From NCBI GenBank assembly GCA_016936575.1, contig JAFGXQ010000166.1, forward strand, positions 1-41,223: 41,223 bases of DNA, read 5' to 3'. Position 1 is the first letter of the stretch, and the number at the start of each line of letters is the position of its first letter. Under the pieces are notes generated by a model that saw only the letters and a program-made list of their open reading frames with translations, had not been told where the DNA came from and ran no database searches. The translations under genes were made by a program, and so were the position numbers. The DNA is from Deltaproteobacteria bacterium. Lineage in GTDB: Bacteria > Myxococcota_A > Polyangia > JAAYKL01. Below, in pieces: positions 8,692 to 17,489 of this stretch.

Positions 8692-9046
8692 CCACATTCT
8701 CCTTAATATGCCATCGAACTCGTGTTGAGTTACAGCTGCTGCTGATTCACCTGAATCAAACTACGGCGGGTTGTTGAGAACATTTAGCCAAATGGCATAT
8801 TTTCCATCTTTTTCAAACGAAATCACACCCAAATACGATTATTTCCATCCCCATACTGGGTAATCCATGCGTACAGCATTTCACCGAGCTTGTTTTATCG
8901 GTGAAGTCACTTTACCAATGTTGAAAATGCCGAATGTTTTTCATTGAAATGATTGACAAAGATGCGTTTCAAATTAGAAAAACCTAACACACAAAGCATC
9001 GAAAAGAGAGAACACCCGGTACACAAATCGAAATGAAGAGGCCCGA
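8692..9046. other. AT-rich intergenic region between divergent genes
   Basis: About 355 bases upstream of both the chemoreceptor and the beta-barrel/lipoprotein operon. I find no open frame with a ribosome site and no clear RNA fold. The only noted signal is the promoter-like pair at 8953-8980. Confidence 0.55.
8953..8980 (+). promoter_or_regulatory. Candidate promoter for the 9047-11445 operon
   Basis: A perfect TTGACA (8953-8958) is followed after 16 bases by TAGAAA (8975-8980, four of six matches). It lies about 65 bases before the TTG start at 9047. Sequence match only. Confidence 0.38.
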
Positions 9047-10426
9047 TTGAAAACGCATATTTTCGCCCTGCTCCTGACTGCGATCTGTCTCAGCACAACA
9101 GCTATGGGGAACGACATATACGAAGACGCACGGGATCCGTGGACACTGATGGACCAAGGGTTGCTCAATCGACAGCTTCATGAACAGATTCGCAGTCCCG
9201 AACAACAGTTTCGTCTCGGAAAATCATTAAAGTCCTTTGCTGTCGCCGCAGATGGGGCAACCGGCGGGCAACAGAGCCTGCCGGGAACCGAATACGATCA
9301 AACCCGCTTTCACGGGTATTTCATACTTGATACCTACAGCGCTCTGCGATTATTCGAATCGATGGACATCAACGTCAACCTGAACTTCATCAACCCGAGC
9401 TTCTGCGACGGTTATCATCAGAGTTTTCAACTGCTGGGCGGAATGTCGGTTCATCTACACAAAACCGTTCGCCTTTTCGACAAGCCGCTTAGACTTGATG
9501 CTCTCATCATGGATCTCGACCTCGTGACAATCGGCGAAGGCTTGCTCATTGAACAAATCCCCTTGGAAGGATTCAGCTTTTCCGCAACATGGAATCATGT
9601 GTCATTGTCGGCTCACATTGCTGCACGAGTGTTCTGGAACTATGACGACTTTCTGGCCATCCCCCTGTCGTTTTTCGATGGAAGACTCACTTTCCTTGCC
9701 GCCTTCTGGTATTTTACCGAACCCGCCGGCGATACAGAAAGTAACGCGTTTGATGTATTTCGAGCGTCCAACAAAGTTCAGGAGCATTTCCCCTATATCG
9801 GAATCAGCGCGCACCAGAACTTCGGGGAACACCTTCATATTGCCGCCGAATACCTCGCACGTATAAAAGACAGACAAATGTCCAACGGCGTACTGCTGCG
9901 AAGCGATATAAAAGCGAGAATATATAGTCGAGTGGCGCTTCACCTCGGGTACCAGTTTCGATTTTACGAACAGCATTTCGCCCCCAGCCACGAATTGTCC
10001 GAAGTCACCACCTCTCCTGCGCTGCCTGAGCGCGAAAACATGTACGCCACCAACAGCTTCGAATATTTTGCCATTTCCCCGTGGTTTCATCAGCTGTCTC
10101 ACACAGTCATGACAGAGGTGCACATGGATATCACAAGGCAGTTTCAGCTGTTTTACGAACTGGAATACTGGGTCCGTTGGGTGACCAATAACTCCAATAA
10201 TCCCCGTGTACTCTATGTTTCCGGATACCAGAAAGCGCCGGGAATATGGCACGATATTTTTTACCACGCCGGGTTGCGATATCGATTATTTCGGAACGCC
10301 CCGCATCGCGCGTCCATTTTTATTTCAAACAAGTGGATTGCCAGTGATACGGAATCAACCACTCCCATGCCCATTCGCTACATTCGGGATCCACTCTTCG
10401 GGTTTGAACTGGAGGTATTTCTATGA
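9047..10426 (+). CDS. Putative outer-membrane beta-barrel protein
   Basis: A 459-residue protein beginning at TTG 9047 with AGAGG six nt upstream; the only nearby ATG is closed by a stop. Residues 1-21 (MKTHIFALLLTAICLSTTAMG) are a likely Sec signal peptide, trimmed here only by description of the rest. The mature chain is rich in Phe, Tyr, Trp and His and shows many amphipathic strands (ALRLFESMDINVNLNF, LHIAAEYLARIK, VALHLGYQFRFYEQ, FQLFYELEYWVRW). It ends in FGFELEVFL, fitting the C-terminal strand of a porin-like barrel. It overlaps the next gene by four bases (ATGA), so the two are coupled. No named family was recognised. Confidence 0.75.
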   Translation: MKTHIFALLLTAICLSTTAMGNDIYEDARDPWTLMDQGLLNRQLHEQIRSPEQQFRLGKSLKSFAVAADGATGGQQSLPGTEYDQTRFHGYFILDTYSALRLFESMDINVNLNFINPSFCDGYHQSFQLLGGMSVHLHKTVRLFDKPLRLDALIMDLDLVTIGEGLLIEQIPLEGFSFSATWNHVSLSAHIAARVFWNYDDFLAIPLSFFDGRLTFLAAFWYFTEPAGDTESNAFDVFRASNKVQEHFPYIGISAHQNFGEHLHIAAEYLARIKDRQMSNGVLLRSDIKARIYSRVALHLGYQFRFYEQHFAPSHELSEVTTSPALPERENMYATNSFEYFAISPWFHQLSHTVMTEVHMDITRQFQLFYELEYWVRWVTNNSNNPRVLYVSGYQKAPGIWHDIFYHAGLRYRLFRNAPHRASIFISNKWIASDTESTTPMPIRYIRDPLFGFELEVFL

Positions 10427-11445
10427 AGCCCCAATGGGTATACCTCCTGCTTATGCTACTCATCGCAATCAGCGCCTGCGATGTAACTGATGTGGACGGC
10501 TCAGCACTGAACGTAACATTTTCGCTTCCCACATCAGACATGACGTCGTCTGCGAACCCGCCGCGATATGCGGTTATTTGGATGGGAAACAGCGTGTGGA
10601 AAGTTACTGCAGACGGCCCGATTCCGTCGGGTGCAACACAAGTCAATATTCCTATCCAACTGCCCCCGCGTCACCTACTGGAGAAGGTTCAACCGGCGGA
10701 AACCCTCACGTATGCGTATTACTATTTCCCGGAAGCCCCCATGCGCCGCCCTCGAATTGTTGTTTACGATGACACCAACTTGAATCAGCAATTCGACCTG
10801 CTCACCGATCAAATCCTCGCACTGGACGGATTCGGTCAAGACTATTATGCAACAATTATGGCATTTTTGGATTTGGACCAATTTCTATCGTCGCTCAGTA
10901 TTGAAGAGACCCAGGTGTATTACGATTGGACATTCAACAAATACAGCAAGGTGATGTTCGGCGTCGCAGATCCGGATTGGTCCGACTTCGTCATGCCTCT
11001 TTTTGAAGGCTCAAGCGAAACAGAAATCGCGCACGTACAGCCCGTGCTGGAATTGCAGGCCGGAAACCCACTGTTGATGGAAAAAGATATTCTTTGCTTT
11101 CGTCACGTGGAAGAAGCGCATGATTCCATTTATGAACAAATCTGGGTGGACGATACCCTCGATGTGGAATTTATTTGTAGCGATACTACCGTTCCATGCG
11201 ACGGGTTCGACGCTTCAATAGCGCCCGATTTCGAAGCCATGGCCGCACAGTCCCAGGTATTTTCAAGCTCATGCGGATGGGGAAACCCATTATACCAACC
11301 ATTCGGTGCCAGCATGGGAACCGTTACTTGCAACGGATGTCATTGCGAATACACACATCACGTCATCACATACTATTTAAACGCATCGGCTCTACCGGAA
11401 TGGATCCCCTGCGGAGGCCAGACACTCTCATCATCACTGAAATAA
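10423..11445 (+). CDS. Putative lipoprotein, cysteine-rich C-terminus
   Basis: A 340-residue protein. The N-terminus MKPQWVYLLLMLLIAISAC is a canonical lipoprotein signal with Cys19 after ISA. The ATG overlaps the preceding stop and is preceded by GGAGG. The mid-region (residues 30-210) looks like a beta-sandwich, with IRPRIVVYDDTNLNQQFDL-type strands; the 'D-D-T-N-L-N-Q-Q-F-D' stretch resembles the D-x-N-x-N-x-x-x-D calcium loop seen in surface lipoproteins. The last third carries about nine cysteines in CSDTTVPCDGF, SSSCGWG, TCNGCHCEY and IPCGGQ, suggesting disulfides or metal binding in the periplasm or at the surface. Coupling to the barrel gene suggests a barrel plus lipoprotein pair. 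The function is unknown. Confidence 0.75.
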   Translation: MKPQWVYLLLMLLIAISACDVTDVDGSALNVTFSLPTSDMTSSANPPRYAVIWMGNSVWKVTADGPIPSGATQVNIPIQLPPRHLLEKVQPAETLTYAYYYFPEAPMRRPRIVVYDDTNLNQQFDLLTDQILALDGFGQDYYATIMAFLDLDQFLSSLSIEETQVYYDWTFNKYSKVMFGVADPDWSDFVMPLFEGSSETEIAHVQPVLELQAGNPLLMEKDILCFRHVEEAHDSIYEQIWVDDTLDVEFICSDTTVPCDGFDASIAPDFEAMAAQSQVFSSSCGWGNPLYQPFGASMGTVTCNGCHCEYTHHVITYYLNASALPEWIPCGGQTLSSSLK

Positions 11446-11455
11446 AATTTAAAAA

Positions 11456-12616
11456 TTACCAGCCAATGATGAGCATTGCCGAACCGACAACAATACCGAT
11501 CAAACCGTTCATCAGCTTCACCAGGAAAAAATCTTTTCGCGAGTGCGCCAGTAGCGGCACCATACCATGCCCGTCCTGAACAATGCTGCTGGCGACCAGA
11601 ATACTGAGTGGAATCGCACCCGACGCGAATAGTGACACGAACACCAGATGCGGACCGGATTCAGGAATAAAGCCGACCGCCACAGCAACCAACAGTACCA
11701 GCCACAAATTTCGCTGAACCAAATTCGCCACATCCACAAATTGGTCGAGAACAACAATGAATGCCAACGCGCCAAGCGTCCATAAAAACATTCTGGGAAC
11801 ATGAACCTTCAACACATGTCCCCAAAGATGCTCCTCCAGAAAATGTTCCGAAACCGTTGCCACAACAAAAATCCCGAACAGCAGGAGGCCTACCAGCGTA
11901 TACCAAGTCCAACCGCCGGTACCGTGGTTGTGGTCGTGCATACTGGATGTCTCGTCAGGATGCTTATCTCCTTCATGTTCATGATGAGACGAGTGATTCA
12001 ACTCATGAGATTCGGATTTTTGTACGTGACCCGTATGGTCATTCACCGGAACGAACCATCCCATTTTAAACGCAACCATCAACGCAATACATAGGCCGAT
12101 TGAAACGGTTAATATCGATCGAGTAGCGGAGGGCGACCGCCAATTGTTTACAAATGTACGCCATTCGAATTTCTCAACCTCATGTCCCGCATGAGTTTCA
12201 AACGCACAATCCAGCTGTCGATTGCTCTCGTGATGTTTGAAAACCAATTTATCTGTCACCCAGCCTGCCCCCATTCCAAGCAGGGCCAATCCCACAAACA
12301 TTAACACTGCGGTTTTCGGGAACAACCCCAGCATCACGAATGCCTCATCACCGCTGGTCGCAACCATCGTGGCGACAATCGCACCGATGCTCACCCGTTT
12401 GTGTGCATATAGACTCACCATGGCGAACGCTCCCAGGCAACCGGGAGTCATCCCCAACAGCACACCAATGACATACCCCTTGGAACGGCGATTCAGCATA
12501 CGGTCAACCACATTGCCGCGGGTAATCACGTTCAGGTATTCAATCGCCACCATCATCATCGCCACGAAGGCGGTGATCACGACTGTGTTTTGAAATACGT
12601 CCCAAACCAAATGCAT
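11456..12616 (-). CDS. Putative 10-TM heavy-metal exporter (ArsP_2 / putative manganese transporter family)
   Basis: A 386-residue inner-membrane protein with about ten hydrophobic segments in two sets of five. The N-terminal half has GVLLGMTPGCLGAFAMVSLY and TMVATSGDEAFVMLG. The C-terminal half has AVGFIPESGPHLVFVSLFAS and SSIVQDGHGMVPLLAHSRKD. I recognise these as hallmarks of the ArsP_2 family, annotated elsewhere as a putative manganese or heavy-metal exporter. Residues about 194-231 form a central loop with some 12 histidines plus acidic residues, likely a metal-binding cytoplasmic linker. ATG 12616 has AAAGGAA upstream. It follows the helicase gene by 21 nt on the same strand. The transported ion is not determinable from sequence. 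Confidence 0.82.
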   Translation of the reverse strand: MHLVWDVFQNTVVITAFVAMMMVAIEYLNVITRGNVVDRMLNRRSKGYVIGVLLGMTPGCLGAFAMVSLYAHKRVSIGAIVATMVATSGDEAFVMLGLFPKTAVLMFVGLALLGMGAGWVTDKLVFKHHESNRQLDCAFETHAGHEVEKFEWRTFVNNWRSPSATRSILTVSIGLCIALMVAFKMGWFVPVNDHTGHVQKSESHELNHSSHHEHEGDKHPDETSSMHDHNHGTGGWTWYTLVGLLLFGIFVVATVSEHFLEEHLWGHVLKVHVPRMFLWTLGALAFIVVLDQFVDVANLVQRNLWLVLLVAVAVGFIPESGPHLVFVSLFASGAIPLSILVASSIVQDGHGMVPLLAHSRKDFFLVKLMNGLIGIVVGSAMLIIGW

Positions 12617-12637
12617 GGTTATTCCTTTTCGTACCTT

Positions 12638-14953
12638 CTAAAACTCCAGATACTTCAACAAAATGGTTTTTCGCCCAAACCCCGGAAACTGAATATCTGC
12701 CTTAGGATTTGCTCCCGGATGAACGCCCAGTATTTTGCCTTTGCCGAATCGCGGATGGCTCACATCCTGTCCGGGAAACGCGTTCATGGTCTGCGGTGCG
12801 GACTGATCAAAACTGGTATCCACCCACTCTTCATTGGGATTTCTCGGTTTAGAGGCTGTTTTCTTGAATGCCGGCTGGCTGTTGCCGAAACTACCATATG
12901 AACTCTGCTGCAGCCCCATTTGAACGGGTGTGTTCGGCCGACTTCCGAATGCCGACGGTCTCGGCGCAGATGCGATGCCCGTCCGTCCCATTCGCCCGCG
13001 TGACGCGCTTTGAATCAAACGAACCGGCGGCGCACCGCCCGCCAGATGCTTCACCAAGGCAATTGGGACATTGGCAATAAACCGAGAGGGCGGATTACTG
13101 CGGGACGTGCCGAACAACCGGCGACTGGCGGCACGCGTCAGAATTAATTTCTTTCGCGCGCGAGTCATTGCGACGTATCCGAGGCGACGCTCCTCGTCGA
13201 GTTCATCAGTCTCTTCAAGACCCATATCGGTTTGACGAATCAACGGGAAAAGCCCCTCTTCCAACCCGGTGACTAACACCACATCGAATTCCAACCCCTT
13301 GGCGGCATGAACAGTCATCAACGTAAGCTGTTCCTCATCATATTTCGCCGCGTCCACGTCGGTTTGGAGAGCCACAATCTCAAGAAAATTTGATAGACTC
13401 GGCGTCTCGGCATCGCCTTCGAAATCCTCCACTGAACCGATAAGCTCATTGACGTTTTCAATACGAGCATCTGCTTCTGCCGTATTTTCACGTTCCAGCC
13501 CCACCACATACCCGGTATCTTTCACAACACGGTTGATTAAATGCAACGGACCTTCATCAAGTTCCAGCCGCCATTGTTCAACCATCTGCTTGAATGCCAG
13601 TAACTTCTTGGCAGGCGCACCGCCCAACTCCCGCTGCGCCACGTCAACAGCATCAAACGCACTGATCCCGTGCCCCGCAGCCAGGGCAACCAGCTTATCG
13701 AGGGTGCTTTTTCCGATACCACGAGCGGGCACATTCACCACCCGCATAAATGCCGTATGATCGGCCGGATTCTGTATAAGGCGCAGATACGCAATGAAAT
13801 CCTTGATTTCAGCGCGTTCGTAAAATCGCATGCCCCCCACCAGTCGATGGGGAATGTTCATGGCACGCATGACTTCTTCAAAAACCCTGGACTGTGCGTT
13901 AGTGCGGTAAAAAACAACCTGTTCGTTCAGAGAAAAGCCTTTGTCTACCAGTGATTTCACTTCACGCGCAACCATACGGGCTTCTTCGCGTTCGTCGGGC
14001 GCCACCATTAACCCAATCGGGTCTCCTGCCGGTGCACTGGTCCACAGTTCTTTCGGGCGTCGTCCCGGCAATTGGGAAACCACCGCGTGTGCAGCCTTTA
14101 AGATATTGTCACTGGAACGATAATTGCGATCAAGCGTCACTACCCGCGCTCCGGGGAATATCTTCTCAAAATCGAGAATATTGGTCACATCGGCACCGCG
14201 CCATGAATAAATTGACTGGTCGTCATCGCCCACCACGCAGATATTCTTATGCGGTGTCAGCAACCTCACCAGCTCCAGCTGAACGCGATTGGTATCCTGA
14301 AATTCATCCACCAGAATATGGTCGAACTGACCGGCCATCTCCCGCGCCAAATCTTTATTGTCTTGCATGGCGCGCACCGTGCGATAAATCAAATCGCCGA
14401 AGTCAAGTGCCTTGGCATCGCGCATGCGCTTTTCGTATAACTCATACATCTGACGAATATTCCGGCGATAGAAATCGGTTTCCGGGTACTCGGCCGGCGA
14501 AATCAACTCTCTTTTGGCCTTATTGATTTCGCTTTGAATACTGCGCGGCGGAAACTGTTTGGTAGTCAAATTCAGCTCCTTCAGCACGCGCGTCACCATC
14601 GCCTTCTGATCTCCGTCGTCATAAATAGTGAACTGAGGGTCCACCCCCGCCTGGTCACCGTACTTGCGCAGAAAGCGCGCGCAACTGGAGTGAAAGGTAC
14701 TGATCCAGCAGTTGGCGCCGCTGCCCAGCAGTTTCTCCACCCGTTCAGCCATCTCTTTAGCCGCTTTATTTGTAAACGTAACCGCCATAATGCGCCACGG
14801 GGCCACGCCGTGATTGCGAATCAGATTGGCAATGCGATAAGTGATCACCCGGGTCTTTCCAGAACCGGCGCCCGCTATTACCAGCAACGGGCCGTCCACA
14901 TGCGCTGCCGCCTGGTACTGCTGTTCATTCAATTCATTTTTCAAATCGACCAT
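12638..14953 (-). CDS. pcrA: ATP-dependent DNA helicase PcrA/UvrD (SF1A)
   Basis: A 771-residue superfamily 1A 3'-5' DNA helicase. Motifs appear in order: Q-motif NEQQYQAA; Walker A GAGSGKT (Lys33); TFTNKAAKEM; Walker B LVDEFQDTN; VVGDDDQSIYSWRGA; LDRNYRSS; LMTVHAAKGLEFDVV; and GYVAMTRARKKL. Residues about 655-725 are a low-complexity linker. The C-terminus (GQDVSHPRFGKGKILGV) is the PcrA/UvrD Tudor-like domain that binds RNA polymerase. Such enzymes act in repair, replication-conflict resolution and removal of RecA. ATG 14953 has AAGGTG upstream. It lies 51 nt downstream of the hydrolase gene on the same strand. UvrD and PcrA cannot be distinguished by name here. Confidence 0.95.
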   Translation of the reverse strand: MVDLKNELNEQQYQAAAHVDGPLLVIAGAGSGKTRVITYRIANLIRNHGVAPWRIMAVTFTNKAAKEMAERVEKLLGSGANCWISTFHSSCARFLRKYGDQAGVDPQFTIYDDGDQKAMVTRVLKELNLTTKQFPPRSIQSEINKAKRELISPAEYPETDFYRRNIRQMYELYEKRMRDAKALDFGDLIYRTVRAMQDNKDLAREMAGQFDHILVDEFQDTNRVQLELVRLLTPHKNICVVGDDDQSIYSWRGADVTNILDFEKIFPGARVVTLDRNYRSSDNILKAAHAVVSQLPGRRPKELWTSAPAGDPIGLMVAPDEREEARMVAREVKSLVDKGFSLNEQVVFYRTNAQSRVFEEVMRAMNIPHRLVGGMRFYERAEIKDFIAYLRLIQNPADHTAFMRVVNVPARGIGKSTLDKLVALAAGHGISAFDAVDVAQRELGGAPAKKLLAFKQMVEQWRLELDEGPLHLINRVVKDTGYVVGLERENTAEADARIENVNELIGSVEDFEGDAETPSLSNFLEIVALQTDVDAAKYDEEQLTLMTVHAAKGLEFDVVLVTGLEEGLFPLIRQTDMGLEETDELDEERRLGYVAMTRARKKLILTRAASRRLFGTSRSNPPSRFIANVPIALVKHLAGGAPPVRLIQSASRGRMGRTGIASAPRPSAFGSRPNTPVQMGLQQSSYGSFGNSQPAFKKTASKPRNPNEEWVDTSFDQSAPQTMNAFPGQDVSHPRFGKGKILGVHPGANPKADIQFPGFGRKTILLKYLEF

Positions 14954-15004
14954 TGGCGCACCTTACAAATCCGGTACAATGAAATCAACAATTAGTTTGG
15001 GGGG

Positions 15005-15811
15005 TCAGCCGAGAAATTCCACCATCAGCGAAGCGGTTGAAGCAGGTGCCTCTTCCATTGGAGAGTGACCGCAATCATCGACTACCTGAAGATCTGCGCG
15101 TTTGATTTTTCTTACCGTTTCGTTTCCCACATATAACGGTATCAGCGGATCCTGACGCCCCCAGATTATCAATGTTTTCGCTTCAATATGAGAAAGAGCG
15201 GATACTACCGACGCGGGATTGGCGGTAGCGCGAATGCCTCTCAAAATAGACGCTCGATTACTGTCAAAGCCGCGATAGAACCCCTTCACTCGTTCAACAT
15301 CCAGCTTCTGTGCATTGAAAAACACATCATGTCGGAAATAATCCAGAAACAGCTTCTCTCCATATAAACGGCGTATCAGAATATCGCCCAGCAACGGCAC
15401 CAGGGGAATCCTGCCTTTCAAGGGCAATTTAAACCGTGCGGTCACCGAATCAATTAGAATTAATTTCTGAACCTTCTCGGGGTGTTCGGCGGCGTATCGT
15501 GCTGCGACCCCACCCCCCATGGAGTGACCACACAGATCAAATCGCTCCAGGGAAAGCGCGTCCACCACCTGTTCGAGCGCTGCACCATATCCGTCCCAAC
15601 CCGATAAAAATTCAGTACCGATATTGGATTTACCATGGTCCGGAAAGTCGAATGCGATCACGCGACGCTGCGATACCAGCGACTCAAATAGCGACGCAAA
15701 TGAGTCCGAAGACGACAGTAGTCCGTGAACCATCACCAGAGGCATTCCATCACCAGAGTCGTACAGATGAATTTTCCCAAGCGATGTCGAAATCATTTTT
15801 GTTGTGATCAT
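15005..15811 (-). CDS. Alpha/beta-fold hydrolase
   Basis: A 268-residue single-domain alpha/beta hydrolase. The oxyanion region is VMVHGLLSSSDSF; the nucleophile elbow is CGHSMGG with Ser97; the acid is probably Asp221 in WGRQDPLIP; and the base is His249 in DDCGHSPMEEAP. Residues about 125-185 form the cap. There is no signal peptide, so it is cytoplasmic. This branch includes esterases, epoxide hydrolases and ring-cleavage (MhpC/BphD-like) hydrolases; nothing nearby fixes the substrate. It is first in a probable minus-strand transcript with pcrA and the metal exporter. It is divergent from tsaE with only 48 nt between the starts, so the two promoters must lie very close together or overlap. 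Confidence 0.9.
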   Translation of the reverse strand: MITTKMISTSLGKIHLYDSGDGMPLVMVHGLLSSSDSFASLFESLVSQRRVIAFDFPDHGKSNIGTEFLSGWDGYGAALEQVVDALSLERFDLCGHSMGGGVAARYAAEHPEKVQKLILIDSVTARFKLPLKGRIPLVPLLGDILIRRLYGEKLFLDYFRHDVFFNAQKLDVERVKGFYRGFDSNRASILRGIRATANPASVVSALSHIEAKTLIIWGRQDPLIPLYVGNETVRKIKRADLQVVDDCGHSPMEEAPASTASLMVEFLG

Positions 15812-15859
15812 GACGCTTCAACCTAGCACGAATAACCAAATAGGGGTAAGAAGCAAATT

Positions 15860-16333
15860 ATGAACGCGGTAAAATTTCATATTACCAACGAAGAAGAATC
15901 AATCGCCTTCGGAATAAAATTAGCCACACACCTGAAAGTAGGGGACGTCGTCGGCCTCGGCGGCGATTTAGGCGCCGGAAAAACATTCTTATCTCACGCC
16001 ATCTGTCGCGCACTCGGCGTTCCGCAGTCGCAACCGGTAAACAGCCCCACGTTTACCCTCATCAACGAATACAGTTGCGAGCGATTCCCGATATACCATA
16101 TGGATTTATATCGACTGGGCGAACCCGACGAGTTGTACGACCTGGGCCTATGGGAATATTACGATGGAAACGGCATCTGTCTGGTGGAATGGTTTGATAA
16201 ATTCGACGATTTGTGGCCGGAAGAAGCACTGATGCTGCAAATTCAGCTGGGAGACGGTGAACAACGGATCATTCACGCCAGCGGAAGTGGACGCGGCAGT
16301 GAAATTGTCAAGGCATTGAACAGCGCCGATTAA
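15860..16333 (+). CDS. tsaE: tRNA t6A biosynthesis ATPase TsaE
   Basis: A 157-residue protein of the usual TsaE length. The P-loop is GGDLGAGKT (Lys41, Thr42); the switch-like region is VNSPTFTLINEY; the IYHMDLYRL strand follows; and Glu110-Trp111 lie in ICLVEWFDKF, the TsaE active-site signature. TsaE binds the TsaB-TsaD dimer and its ATPase activity resets the complex that adds threonylcarbamoyl to A37 of ANN-decoding tRNAs. ATG 15860 has a purine-rich GGGGTAAGAAG upstream. The partners tsaB and tsaD are not in the window. It converges on the DUF4388 gene with 33 nt between stops. Confidence 0.95.
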   Translation: MNAVKFHITNEEESIAFGIKLATHLKVGDVVGLGGDLGAGKTFLSHAICRALGVPQSQPVNSPTFTLINEYSCERFPIYHMDLYRLGEPDELYDLGLWEYYDGNGICLVEWFDKFDDLWPEEALMLQIQLGDGEQRIIHASGSGRGSEIVKALNSAD

Positions 16334-16366
16334 TATTCAGATACTACGGCGTCGCTTTCATCATCA

Positions 16367-17479
16367 TCAAGTGAGTTGAACAATTCCCGCATGAATCAGC
16401 TTTCGCAACACGCGCAAGGTATCGAGTTCGCCAAGAGAAGTGGCCATCACCAGCATCCCCACATCCCAACGACCGTTCAAGCGCCCGCCCAAAAAAATTT
16501 CTTTGTGGCTGAGCGGCATCTGCTGCAGTCGCTCCCGCGAAATAATCAATTCGGGAGTCTTGTGCGGGGGAATCTGCTCATACAGATATTTCAGTTGTTC
16601 TTCGCGCAATGTACGCGACAGCTCTTTAGCCCGTTTGTTTTCGGGTTCCAGATTTAAAATGGTCGCGAGCAATTCCCGTGCTTCCTCGTACTGACGTTCA
16701 GACAATAAAACGCTGGCGTTTTCAATCAATTCACGGACCGGCCCAAGTGCTTCGTGGTCGGCTTTTTCGGGACACATCCGGTCAACCGTAATGTTTCCGT
16801 CCTCGTACAATTGATACAACCGCTGGTACACGGTGAATCGACCCAGTTCAAGTCGAACACACAAATCCGCAATCGCAATGGGAGAACCGATTTCAAGCAT
16901 ACTGCGATGAATAAAATCGTCGCGCTCCCCTGTTGCGCGCACCACAGTGAAACTGCTTGGAAATACTTCGATAATGCGATTCCATTCGTCCATACGGCGC
17001 ATCACATCCATCAACGCATTGCGGGTGGATATGGGCTTTTCCAGTCGAATCAGTTCCTGTTTCTCGTCGAGCACGTTGTCCCCACCGCCCGGGGTGAAAT
17101 GAAAACTGCCCTCCATGCAGAAGAACAAGTCCATCAGTATCTCAATGGCATACTCTCGCTCATACTTCACCAGCGCGCCGTATTCGAGTATTTCCGATGC
17201 GACGATACGAGCCTTCAAAGAGCCCACGGCACTTTTGCGCTGCATGAGCTGCTGAAGTTGCTCGTCGGTGATTTTCCCATGGCGAAGCAGGTAGTGCCCC
17301 AAATCCAGTCTAAGAGAATCGCCGCTCAATGCGCACAAATCGCCTTCCCGAAACTGAAGGCTGGTCTCTTCCATGTCGACCGTTATCACCAGTCTCCCGG
17401 AAGCTTTGCTTTGCAGCACCCACTGGATCACATCTGTGAGCTGCATCGTGTCAAACGTTCCAAATAACGGCACTCGCAA
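16367..17479 (-). CDS. DUF4388 (PATAN) domain protein
   Basis: A 370-residue cytoplasmic protein. Residues 1-170 match the DUF4388/PATAN pattern: FGTFDTMQLTDVIQWVLQS, SGRLVITVD, and REGDLCALSG, then LGHYLLRHGKITDEQLQQLM and a stretch with FFCMEGSFHFTPG. Residues about 185-240 may be a winged-helix-like segment (IADLCVRLELGRFTVYQRLYQLYEDG). A TPR-like pair follows at 250-295 (LLSERQYEEARELLATILNLEPENKRA) and a final helical region with HKEIFLGGRL. PATAN proteins are common in deltaproteobacterial and myxobacterial genomes, often with two-component or GTPase signalling. It lies 10 nt downstream of the G1P dehydrogenase gene. The role is unknown. Confidence 0.82.
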   Translation of the reverse strand: MRVPLFGTFDTMQLTDVIQWVLQSKASGRLVITVDMEETSLQFREGDLCALSGDSLRLDLGHYLLRHGKITDEQLQQLMQRKSAVGSLKARIVASEILEYGALVKYEREYAIEILMDLFFCMEGSFHFTPGGGDNVLDEKQELIRLEKPISTRNALMDVMRRMDEWNRIIEVFPSSFTVVRATGERDDFIHRSMLEIGSPIAIADLCVRLELGRFTVYQRLYQLYEDGNITVDRMCPEKADHEALGPVRELIENASVLLSERQYEEARELLATILNLEPENKRAKELSRTLREEQLKYLYEQIPPHKTPELIISRERLQQMPLSHKEIFLGGRLNGRWDVGMLVMATSLGELDTLRVLRKLIHAGIVQLT

Positions 17480-17489
17480 ATCCTTTCGT

